The notes below the pieces were generated by a model. The model saw nothing but the letters and a program-made list of their open reading frames with translations, was not told the origin of the DNA and did not search any database. A stretch of 64,000 bases of DNA from Selaginella moellendorffii (lineage: Eukaryota > Streptophyta > Lycopodiopsida > Selaginellales > Selaginellaceae). The stretch is taken from assembly GCF_000143415.4 (NCBI RefSeq), contig NW_003314300.1, positions 929,086 through 993,085 of the forward strand, written 5' to 3'. Below, in pieces: positions 47,815 through 58,221 of this stretch; the first letter of the stretch is position 1; the number at the start of each line of letters is the position of its first letter. The position numbers and the translations under genes were made by a program.

Positions 47815-48620
47815 AGGTTTCTTCCGCGATGGATATCTTTCAAAAATTGTTGGAGTTTCTTGATTACCTCTATAGGGAATTTGGCATTAATGCCCGTGGC
47901 TCAGAACATCTGATTTGGTTCCACAATGATAAAAGTTTTTAGAACACTTCTTCACAGATGACTCCTTTGCTATGATCATGCAAAAGTATCCAGCTTGGGA
48001 TGGTGAGCTAACCATCTTCTATAAATCTTTTCTTTTGAGTGTTTTCCAGGTACATAGACTCAGGTTTATGTGAGAGCGTGAGAATGTGATCCAAACTTCT
48101 TGATCGAGAAGGCTGCGATCGATCATCCGCAGGGGATTGCTGTGCGTAGCAATGGAGTTGAGACGAAAAGCAAGCTGGAAAGTAAAACCAAGCTTCAGAA
48201 GGGACGCAAGCGATCTGGAAGACACTATTTTGCTCATTTTTGCAGAGGGGACTTGCGTGAACAAGGAGGACAATGTGATGTTCAAGCAGGTTCTTGATTT
48301 CGTAGTTTCTCCAGGCAGTTCTTATTTCCTTGCACTCAATTCTGCAGATTGCATTCGAACTGGATTTCACTGTATGCCCCACAAGATAATTGTCCACGCT
48401 AAGTCTATACTTTTCATCTTGATTGACTTTAAGTTTTTTTTCCCTGTTTAGCTGAGGCTGGTATTTGTTTGAGATGTCTGGTATGTGACCCACAAACAAA
48501 CGATGCACCAATAGGATTCTCAGAGAAGCATGCAAAGAGCACATAACTTTATATTTATATTCTTTTTAGAGTTTGCAATAGCGAAACAAGCTAAAGTTAT
48601 GAAAGTTAAAGTGATCATTC
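47815..48620 (+). pseudogene. GPAT9-like 3'-half remnant, copy 4
   Basis: Begins with the exon-like FQKLLEFLDYLYREFG stretch, then SFAMIMQKYPAWDG (GPAT9: FAVIMQKHPGW), then LLIFAEGTCVNKEDNVMFK, GFHCMPHKIIVHAK, and a decayed last exon near 48430-48540. Several frame breaks. It is joined directly to the truncated ICT1 duplicate, so it marks a duplication junction. Confidence 0.65.
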
Positions 48621-51410
48621 ATTGATTGTTTTGTATTTGCTCCTTTGAGCACTTTATTGAGATTTTCACTCTTGCTTTTGACTTTCCAAGTTGGAGTTTT
48701 TAGTCCAAACATGTCATGCTCGTTAGACTTTTGATTCAACCATTATTATATGGCACACCTTTGGCTTTACTTTGGGTATCAGGTGTCTTATATGTTGTTC
48801 CCATGTTTAAATTCACAATCTAACATCATTTTATATTTAATAAATTTTTATGATTGTCCCAAAGACTAACTCTTAGGACTAAAGTGAGGGGTAAAATAGT
48901 GTGTAGGTCAAGCATGGCTAATCAATTTAAAACATAGTTTAGCTCTTGTTTGTATGCTTATTTTTGTTTTACATCTGTGTTAGGTTTATACTATGCTAGC
49001 TTATGAAGTGCTTATATCCTTGCATTAGTCCACTAATATACTAAAATAATATTAAACTCCATTTGATTATGTTTTGTGTGCTAGTCATGGCATTGGGATG
49101 CTGGAAACTCTAGGATTGTACCAATTGTCTATGTCCTATTCATNNNNNNNNNNNNNNNNNNNNNNNNNNNNNNNNNNNNNNNNNNNNNNNNNNNNNNNNN
49201 NNNNNNNNNNNNNNNNNNNNNNNNNNNNNNNNNNNNNNNNNNNCAAGTGTTGGCTCCATCTTTCGTTCCACTCTGTTACTTTTGGCTCACTTATTCAAAA
49301 GTTTAGATTCCGCTCTATAATTATCTTATAATAAATCACTATATAATAAAGGGTGAAACCACGTGTGCTAGAAGGTATGAAACACCTCTATTGGATAACT
49401 TGTCAAGGGGCTCTGATCTTTGTTCCAACCATATCTTAGCCTCATAAGCATTCCAAAACCATTTGCACCTATCATCAATAAGAAAGCCTTTAACCTAGCT
49501 AATCCAAAAAAATAAAAGACAATTGATCTTGTAAAAAATGGAGCAATGGCTTACTTGCTTTTATATGATCTACTAATTTTAAAATAGATCAATTTGCCTG
49601 CCATACCACACTGAATACAAAAGATAATTTTGCCCCATTTTCTACCACAAGCAACACAAACCTTATACCCAAGTTATCCAATGTTTGTAACAATCTCTTT
49701 TAAATCCAAACTCACATCTATAGACATATTGTAATTGTAGGCTTCTGAAGTCTATTTGCTTGCTTTAGATACCATGATCAAGGCTTGGACTTTCTATACA
49801 TAAATTTTATAGTTTTATAAGAGTGACTTAAGTAATTGCCCTATAAAACTAAAGCTCTATAAGCAAAAGAATCAATCTCTCACAATGCATCTTTCATAGT
49901 CCATATCCATTTGCATAAAAAAGACTAAAGCAAAACAAATGTTGCTAGCAAAATATTATAAATTTCAGAGTATATATTTTTCATATGTAATACTATTCAT
50001 TGCCTAGCATAAGCTTCTTAGTTGGCAAAGTTTATTTGATCCATATATTATCAATAATCTCTTACTAGATCTCTAGGGTAGCATTTGAATCCACACAGCT
50101 TTTCTACCACTAATTGTGATGTTCAGGCTCTGCATATAGCAAATATTAAGTTTGGAGGAAATGCCTTTAAAACTATAAAACACATCATGATATCCTCACA
50201 ACCTACATTGTCACCATTTGCAACATCTCACTATTGTCCATTCCAAGCAACTTGCATATAAGGGGCAAACTTTGCCCCAATATCCTTCCAAATCAAAGTT
50301 GTAAGATGACTATGAATGATCTGATGACTTTTACAATCAATTATATGTTCACATCCTGATAAATTACAAATTAGATATTGAGTTTGAGCTGGAGCAAGTA
50401 AACTAAAGATTATGAGTTTAGCCAAGAGTTAAAAGCATATATATGCTCGGGACTCTTTCTCCTGCCATGAAGTGCTGATATTAAGCTTAAGAACTATGTC
50501 ATAGAAGCTCAACTTGAGGCAGCAAGTAGAAAACACAATGTGGTTATTCATGGAGGCAATTGGCAAAAGAAAGTGCAATAATAACATGCCCAGCTTGCTT
50601 AAGACTGGACAATATTTTAGCTAGAGCTAACAATCTTGTTTACTGTCCCACTACCAAGAAATTCCCAGTTCAAACATTGACCTTAAGCTCATATGGAGAT
50701 TGACATGTACCTTTGGAATCTGATCACCAACTTTGTTTAGCACTCTTCACAAGCCAACACCTTAATGCATTTTTGTGTGGTCAAAATTTAAATTTTAATT
50801 CACAACTTTGTTTGCAAATCCATGGAGCACCATCAATCTTGCATGAATCCCCATGCCTAAATCAAGAACTTTAACCTTCAGTCCAAGCCATCGAGAATTG
50901 AGGGAGTGGCCCTATTTAGTGGGAGTGGAATTAAGATTGAGGAAGCAAAAAGTGCCATTTTGACTCTTGCCCAAATGTGCATGTCACATGTGTCAAATTT
51001 CTCACAACACAACAATCATTGGCCAAAACAAAACCTTATCAAAATATTTTAATAAGACATGGTTAAAGAAATAACTTTTTGACAAAGTACCCCTCCATCC
51101 AATGGCTGCCATTTAGATGTAATGGCCTGAAAAGTTGGGCAACTCATCTCTCTTTAGTGCCAGGTATAAGAAGTATTTATTAGTTAAACTAACTATAATT
51201 TCCACATACTAATTATTGCCAACATTTTTGGTTTGCTTAAGCATAAGGGGAGTGAGTGGATATACATAAATAATTTATAAATTTTTCTTAGTATATTCTT
51301 GTTTATTCTACCATCAAATGGAATTAATCTTTTTTTATAAATTATAAACATGTTTATAATTATAAACTTCAATTTGATTAATTATATTAATAAATACAAA
51401 TTATTAAAAT
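48621..51410 (+). repeat. Unclassified repeat R, direct copy (contains assembly gap)
   Basis: Matches 9798-11830 inverted and 18420-19540 direct. AT-rich and without genes. The last 330 bases match the left flank of element 2 (35961-36316) and form the uninterrupted (empty) version of both retrotransposon insertion sites. Confidence 0.75.
49144..49243. other. Assembly gap (100 N)
   Basis: Exactly 100 undetermined bases, a conventional placeholder length, so the true distance is unknown. It lies inside repeat R. Confidence 0.99.
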
Positions 51411-51429
51411 AAAAATTTATTATTAAAAT

Positions 51430-52500
51430 CTATATTTCATATTGTACGAGAAACTTTTTAAAAGAAATAAGGCATTGTATGATAAAACGTCTAGAATCCT
51501 TAACAAACAATGCATCTGAAGGGTCGGCACAGAGAAACTTTTTGGAACGGAATTTCTTCACCTTAGTGATAAATGTAGGCCTTTTACCTTCTTTGACGCA
51601 ATCAGCCAAAGTTTTTCTCATGCTGATGAGATAAAACCAAGGAAGAGTTCCCACAAAAACGATTCCAGGAAATACAATACCTTCCAGTGGTACATGTAGG
51701 TCATAGAGCTCATGTAGCCTTTCATTATCTTGTATTGCAGCTATGGATTCTGCCATGAGTTGAGCTTCAGGATTATCTTGAAGATGATCAGAGGTTATGT
51801 CTTCATCAGAGGTTTTGTCTTCAGTAGCTACCATGATCTTTACCATGGTCACTTCATCTTCCACACACAAATCTGAACTTACTTCCTTTTGGCCGTCTAA
51901 CATCTGCAGTGGAATGGTGACCCTAGTCCTTATAGAGGAACCATTCCTGTCATAATCTAAGAACTCCAACAACCTCTTACCCACATCGATGGCACAAGAC
52001 TCACGTCTCCGGTGAGCTCTATTGGCAGAGATGATGTCCTTCACAAGTAATTCTACAACACGAGACCTAAATGAGATCTCTGCACTAGATGAGCTCAAGT
52101 AAACGTCTATAAGATCCAGATCTAAAAACTCTTGAACCTGCAAAGACAGTGCATGGTGGTTCACCAAAGAATTCCTCGAAGGACCTAACTTGCGTGATCT
52201 CGAATTTAAAGAAACCCAATTCCCTGTCGACCCAAGAAGATCCCACTTCCCTGTGAGCCCGAGAAGATCCCACTTCCCTGTCAGCCCGAGAAGTTCCCAC
52301 TTCCTTGCCATAGGGTTCCTTTCAGACTCTTTCCTCTTCCTCTTTGCCATAGGGTTCTTTGCCATAGGGTTCCTTTCAGGGTTGACACGTTTTATACGTG
52401 GCAAGGGCAATTTCTTTTTTAGGCACAAAATCTGCACTCCTTTTGCGGAGGTGGTGTTTCGCCTGAGTCTGTCAATCGAGGGGAACTGAACCCCCTTCAA
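51430..52500 (-). CDS. EDK-family protein, copy H (compensated frameshifts)
   Basis: One open frame of 356 residues. The C-terminal two thirds match copy A almost residue for residue (VQEFLDLDLIDVYLSS onward, VATEDK and NPEAQLMAE kept). The segment at about 52134-52318 is read in another frame than in A: a deletion after NPMA shifts the frame, and a 5-base deletion before VQEFLD shifts it back. The normal peptide (SFEEFFGEPPCTVFA) is still visible out of frame. The conserved FKFEI..RSFEEFFG motif is therefore replaced by unrelated sequence, so the protein may not fold normally. No retrotransposon in its 3' flank. Could be a pseudogene. Confidence 0.55.
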   Translation of the reverse strand: MKGVQFPSIDRLRRNTTSAKGVQILCLKKKLPLPRIKRVNPERNPMAKNPMAKRKRKESERNPMARKWELLGLTGKWDLLGLTGKWDLLGSTGNWVSLNSRSRKLGPSRNSLVNHHALSLQVQEFLDLDLIDVYLSSSSAEISFRSRVVELLVKDIISANRAHRRRESCAIDVGKRLLEFLDYDRNGSSIRTRVTIPLQMLDGQKEVSSDLCVEDEVTMVKIMVATEDKTSDEDITSDHLQDNPEAQLMAESIAAIQDNERLHELYDLHVPLEGIVFPGIVFVGTLPWFYLISMRKTLADCVKEGKRPTFITKVKKFRSKKFLCADPSDALFVKDSRRFIIQCLISFKKFLVQYEI

Positions 52501-52669
52501 TGCTGCAGCTTTACGTCCCAGCGAGGGATTCTCAATCGAATGCCGTGTGAAATATTCTCACCTGGCACTTGCCCACTCAGGGCAACTGTAGCGCTTGTTT
52601 GGCGGAAAACCAACTCAGAAATCTCTTAGCACTCTCAGGCTGGCAAAGTTTCGTTAATGCAGAACATTT

Positions 52670-53420
52670 GATGTGGTTCCACAATGATAAAAGTTTTTAG
52701 AACACTCTTCACGGATGACTCCCTTTTCTATGATCATGCAAAAGTATCCAGCTTGGGATGGTGTCTTCTATAAATCTTCTCTTTTGAGTGTTTTCTAAGT
52801 ACATAAACTCAGGTTTATGTGAGACCGCGACAATTTGTACCAAGCTTCTTGGTCGAGAAAAGCAGTGGAAGGCTGTGATTGATCATCCGCAGGCGTAGCA
52901 ATGGATTTGAAACGAAAAGCAAGCTGGAAAGTAAAACCAAGCTTCGGAAGGGACACAAGCGATCCGGAAAGCACTATTTTGCTCATTTTTGCAGAGGGGA
53001 CTTGCGTAAACAAGGAGGACATTGTGATGTTCAAGCAGGTTCTTGACTTCGTAGTTTCTCCAGGCAGTTCTTATTTCCTTGCGCTCGATTCTGCAGATTG
53101 CATTCGAACTGGATTTCACTGTCTGCCCCGTTGCTCTCAAAGTAAAACAAGATAATTGTCCACGCTAAGTCTATACTTTTCATCTCGATTGACTTTAAGC
53201 TTTTTTTTTCGTTTAGCTGAGGCTGATGACATCCTGGGTAGTCGTTTGCGATGTCTGGTATGTGGAGCCACAAACAAACGATGCACCAATAGGATTCTCG
53301 GAGAAGCATGCAAAGAGAACTCTTCTTCGACATAACTTTATATTTATATTCCTTTCAGAGTCTGCGATAGCGAAACGAGCTAAAGTTACGAAAGTCGCTT
53401 TGAAATACTAACGTCCAAGC
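52670..53420 (+). pseudogene. GPAT9-like 3'-half remnant, copy 5
   Basis: The best-preserved last exon: LRLMTSWVVVCDVWYVEPQT, close to the GPAT9 LQLMTSWAVVCEVWYLEPQT. Upstream are LLIFAEGTCVNKEDIVMFKQ, an intron-like 55-65 bp stretch, IAFELDFTVCP, and KIIVHAKS in another frame. The N-terminal catalytic half is missing as in all copies. Confidence 0.7.
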
Positions 53421-54559
53421 TCGAAACTCACAGAAGAAGAATAACAACTCAACGTGGTGCCATTGGAAAATGTAAGATTCTTGCTTTGTTTTGTCGAAGT
53501 TTTGCGTGGAAAGCCTGTAGCTTACGCGTTTTTCCTCCACGGGCCAGAGAAACTCCCCTAGATCATGCTAAGAAGATTAAGAACAAAGACAAATCCATGG
53601 AATGATCGACGGGGTACTTTTTATTGCGTTTTTTTTTTGTTTCGATGAAAGAAGAAAAAATCTCCGCTCCTCTCATGTGCAATAATGGGCCGGCTTGGAC
53701 CATTGAAATGGGAGATCATGAGCGCGTATTAAGAGAAGTAGCTCTCCAACTTATAGTGGTGGTGGTCACTGTTCTTCACGCGAGCTTGCGACGTTTGTGT
53801 GTTTGTTCTCGTAGCAGTGGATCGCGACACATGTGTCAAGGACCGTTTGATAATGGGGAATCGAAATGGTGACGGCCTTGTCGTGTTGTCCCATGGCCAC
53901 TGTGGCCCAACCTCTTCGTACAACGCGCAAGAATGCCACCGTACGGCCTTGCTAAGCCAACTAAATAACAGGCGCTTGTAAGAAAAAAAAAAATTTTTGT
54001 TCCTGACATGACATGGACGAATCGTAGCTAGTTATTGTTTTCTTTTGTGGCCTGCAAGGTCAGTGGATGCCAGCCGGTGCTTGCCACGTGGCCGCTATGT
54101 CCACGTCATGCGGCCCGCCCGGCATTATGGCTTCCCTGGTTTGCAAGGCAATCTAGTTCGCTGGAATGTGACGCGCTAGTCCTGTCACCAAAAAGTAAGA
54201 GTCTGGGATGCATATTCCGTCTGCCAGGTGGCAAGCAGCGTCAATTCTGCCGTGTGCTAACCATGGCGGCTGGCTGCATGAGAGGGAAATCAAGCCGGCT
54301 TTGCTGAGGAGCTCTTCGTCGCCACTAGGGCTAGAGGCGACTAGAGATAGGGCGACGATCGATTCCTCCCCTTTCCACGCATAGATGGATCGATCGGGCG
54401 CTCTGGTAGGTATCACGCGGATCTGATCTAGGCTAGATCGTACATTTGCGGGGAAGGGACAGGGATTGCGATCGATCGATCGTTCTGTGACCGAAATATC
54501 GCGGCTAGAACAGGCTATTTGCAGGGTCGCAAAGAAATTCTAGCACAGGGGCAGCAAGA
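53421..54559 (+). promoter_or_regulatory. PERK copy 3 upstream region
   Basis: Related to the upstream regions of copies 1 and 2 but with about 300 bp extra (54010-54300). GATCGATCGATCGTTCTGTG followed by ACCGAAATATCGCG lies about 65-95 bp before the start codon. Confidence 0.5.
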
Positions 54560-55353
54560 ATGTCTGCGCCAGCGCCGAGTCCTCCAGCCGGGGGAGGAGG
54601 AGGAGCTCCACCGCCGGCTGTTCCATCGGCTCCAGCTCCAGTGCCGCCAGCCTCACCTCCTCCTCCAGTAGCTCCCGTTGTTCCTTCCTCTCCGCCTCCT
54701 ACTACTGGTCCTCCAGTCGTTTTACCACAGCCTGTGGTTCCATCTCCTCCTCCTCCTCCTGTTCTTCCTGGCACACCTCCTGCTCCTCCGGCCTCTCCTC
54801 CGCCGGCTATAGTCAATCCTCCGCAAAATCCAGCTCCAGGCACTCCATCCGCGCCAACACCGCCCATTCCATCAACGCCAACGCCTCCTTCTCGAGGATC
54901 TCCTCCGAGAACACCAAGTACTGGCAATGGTGGTGGAAACCCAGCGACTAGCGATAGCGGCGGCGGCGGCGGCAATAGCCCGATTACCACTGGCGCGATT
55001 GTGGGGATTGCCGCGGCCGGGATTTTGATCTTGATCGTGCTCGCGCTGGTGGTTTGCTGCCTCCGAAGGAAGCCCAAGAGGAAGTATAGACGAGATGACC
55101 ACGAGTATGGATCCGGGCAATACAAAGCTGGTAAAGTTTCTTCCTCTCTCTTTTGCTTGCGTGCTTTTCTTCATCTTTGTTTTTCAAGCTATCTCTTTTT
55201 GCATGAGTGCTTTTCTTCTTGATAATGTTCCACTCGGCTTTTGCGAGCTTTAGGGAATGCAGGCGACATGTTCTAAAAGTTTTCTTGCGTGTTCCAGAGA
55301 TGTATGAAGCTGGCAGGAGACCAAGACCAGATCATTATGGCCACAAGCCTCCT

Positions 55354-55384
<31 letters not shown>

Positions 55385-57086
55385 CTCACAAGCATTACGC
55401 GTATGGCTCTCCAGTTCCGCCACCACCTCCGCCACCTCCGCCGCCACCACCGCACTATAGCAGCTCGGGAAGCCAGGATTCCTGGAGGCCAGTTCCGCCA
55501 CCACCACCACCGCCCGGTATGAGCCCGGGCATGGGTAGCTCCAGGTCGTGGTTCACGTACGAGGAACTTGAGGCAGCGACTGCTGGATTCTCCAGGGCCA
55601 ATCTTCTCGGCGAGGGTGGTTTTGGCTGTGTATACAAGGGATTTTTACCTGGTGGACAGGTTGTGGCTGTGAAGCAGCTTAAAGTTGGAAGCGGCCAAGG
55701 AGAGCGTGAGTTTCGAGCCGAGGTTGAGATTATCAGCAGAGTTCATCACAGGCATCTAGTGTCGCTGGTTGGATACTGCATTGCTGATGCTCAGAGGCTG
55801 CTGGTTTACGATTTCGTGCCAAATGGAACGCTGGAGCATCACCTGCACGGTACAAGTTTTTGTCCGTGTTTTTCCTTGTTCTCAGTCTCGTTTTCTCTCT
55901 TGTTTCTATCAGGTAAAGGTAGACCCGTGATGGATTGGCCAACGAGATTGAAAATAGCTTCTGGTTCTGCTCGTGGACTAGCATATCTTCATGAAGACTG
56001 TAAGATTTCTATCTCTCCGTTGGAACTTAATCTAAAAGTCATTCGTTCTTGCAGGCCATCCTCGAATCATTCATCGGGACATAAAGTCGTCTAACATTCT
56101 TTTGGATAATAATTTTGACGCTCAGGTTTGTTGTTACATATTTGCTCACTTGCTTTCAATTGTAACGCTTGTCCATTACAGGTCTCTGACTTTGGGCTTG
56201 CGAAGCTCGCTTCTGACACTTACACACATGTCACTACTCGAGTTATGGGAACCTTCGGGTAAGGACATTACCAACCAAATATATCATTTTCCCATATGAA
56301 TTTTTCAAACTTCCAGATACCTTGCGCCTGAGTACGCCTCTACAGGAAAACTGACGGAGAAGTCAGACGTGTACTCCTTTGGAGTCGTCCTACTGGAACT
56401 TATAACGGGAAGGAGGCCTGTAGATACCACGCAACGTGTGGGAGACGAAAGCTTGGTCGAATGGGTGAGTCTTTGCAAAAGCTCATCCCTGGACTTTCTA
56501 AAACTTATTGCCTCTTTCAGGCACGACCATACCTCACGCAGGCTATCGAGAATGGCGACCTCGACGGCATAGTCGACGAAAGACTAGCAAACTACAACGA
56601 GAACGAGATGCTACGAATGGTCGAGGCGGCTGCAGCCTGCGTTCGACACTCAGCCAGCAAACGCCCAAGGATGGCACAGGTTTGTTTGCCTCTTTGTTTT
56701 CTCGAGCAACTACTAAACTCCTCGCATTCTTCTTTCAGGTTGTCCGCGCTCTAGAAAGCGATGGAGCAATCTCCGACCTCAACCAAGGAGTAAAGCCAGG
56801 CCACAGCTCGAACTTCACGAGCGCGGACTACGATAGCAACCAGTACGCCTCGGACATGAAAAGGTTCCGAAAGGCGGTGTTTGGAAGCCAAGAACACGGG
56901 AGCTCCGAGCACAGTGGCCCGCCGACGAGCGAGTATGGGATGAATCCCTCGGTGTCGAGCAGCGAAGGGATGAGCAGCATGGAGATGGAGAGGCGGCGGG
57001 CCGGGTTGCTCAGGAGCTCGGACACGACGAGCTCCAGCGAGATTAATGCCAACACCAACACCAATGATCGTCTCAATGGCCGGTAA
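54560..57086 (+). CDS. PERK-type receptor-like kinase, copy 3
   Basis: Eight exons join in frame to 670 residues: 54560-55130, 55298-55849, 55913-55999, 56055-56125, 56182-56258, 56317-56464, 56521-56679, 56739-57086. Order: Pro/Ala/Val-rich outer region of about 150 residues, TM helix ([20 protein letters not shown]), [10 protein letters not shown], Pro-rich juxtamembrane region, kinase domain with [50 protein letters not shown] and [16 protein letters not shown], then a Ser-rich tail. All catalytic motifs are intact. Introns are 55-167 bp. The outer region resembles typical PERKs more than copies 1 and 2 do, so this is probably closest to the ancestral form. It stands 5' of the intact ICT1-like gene. 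Confidence 0.92.
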
Positions 57087-57213
57087 AGTTTCGAAAGGAA
57101 AGATCACAGGGAAGAAGAAAAGATTTTTCTACAAGAACTTTTTGATCATACGACGTTGTCTCGTTTGTACAATATATTTTATCGACCTTGGAGAATTTTT
57201 AGGGTTCTTGGGA

Positions 57214-58165
57214 ATGGCTGTTTGGCTTCCTGTTCCTCCGCGATGGCCGGGCTTGCGCGCCTCGGTTCTTTGCAAGGCCGGGGAGAAGAAAGCGCCCGCG
57301 CGGCTCGTCCAGAAGCAGCAGATGATCTCCAGCCGGGAGGAGGCGGCGGCCGAGGCGGATTATGGCAATCAGCCCATCCCTCGGCTCTCGATCGGTGAGA
57401 TTCTTGGATCTGGGAAGGGATTTCGGCTGAGGTTTTCGTTCTAGATCATGTGACTGTGAGCTTTGCGAGGAGTGGAGGTGCTGGCGGCCAAAATGTGAAC
57501 AAAGGTGTGATTTTTTCGGTGTTTGGGACTTTGGTGATTGGAATCTCTTCTTTGACAGTGAACACGAAAGTGGACATGCGATTCAATGTGATGAACGCAC
57601 ACTGGCTTCCTCTCCAAGTGAGGAACAAGCTGCTTCAAACGGTTTGTCACGATCTTTGAAATGTGAGGCTGTCTAGTAGTTTGGAATGAGTTTTTCTATA
57701 CTAATTCCATTCCGTTTCGTGAACAGGAGAAGAACCGGATCAACAGCGACGGTGAATTGGTCATTTCTTCGACAAGAACAAGGACACAAAAGTAAACGGA
57801 ATGTCACAAGAGAGAAAATACTCACCTTTTCTTCTTCAATTTCTTGCCAGGGGAAACATCGATGATGCTCTAGCTAAATTGCAGGCAGGTTTTCATCGCG
57901 CTTTGTTTCTTCGGTAGCTAACGTTTGTTTCTTCTCTTTGTTTACCAGGAATTAGTTGATGCTGCAGCTTATGTGCCACCGCCTCCATCTCAGGAGACCA
58001 AGCAACGAATTGCAAGGCTGTGAGTTATCTTATTTCTTGCGAGTCTTTCCCAGAGTTTAAACTTGGAGTTTTAGTGCTGCTGCCGAAGACATGAAGAGAC
58101 TCCAGTCCAAGAAACTGTCTGCTCTCAAGAAATCGGCGAGGAGAGACAAAGGAAGCTGGGACTGA
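57214..58165 (+). CDS. ICT1-like peptidyl-tRNA hydrolase (class I release-factor domain)
   Basis: Seven exons join in frame to 194 residues: 57214-57394, 57445-57504, 57559-57641, 57727-57791, 57851-57884, 57949-58019, 58075-58165. The domain has SGGAGGQNVNKVNTKVDMRF: the GGQ tripeptide is the catalytic motif that hydrolyses peptidyl-tRNA on stalled ribosomes. The C-terminus is basic (RLQSKKLSALKKSARR), as in ICT1/ArfB-type rescue factors, where it enters the ribosomal mRNA channel. The Arg-rich N-terminus suits an organelle-targeting peptide (mitochondrion or plastid), not proven. The intron after exon 5 only keeps the frame if it uses a GC donor (CAG/GCAGGT). A truncated duplicate lies at 47.2 kb. 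Confidence 0.85.
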
Positions 58166-58221
58166 TACGAGGTAAATTTACAAGTTGTATTTCGCATGAA
58201 GCCTAACCGAAGCTCTCCTAG

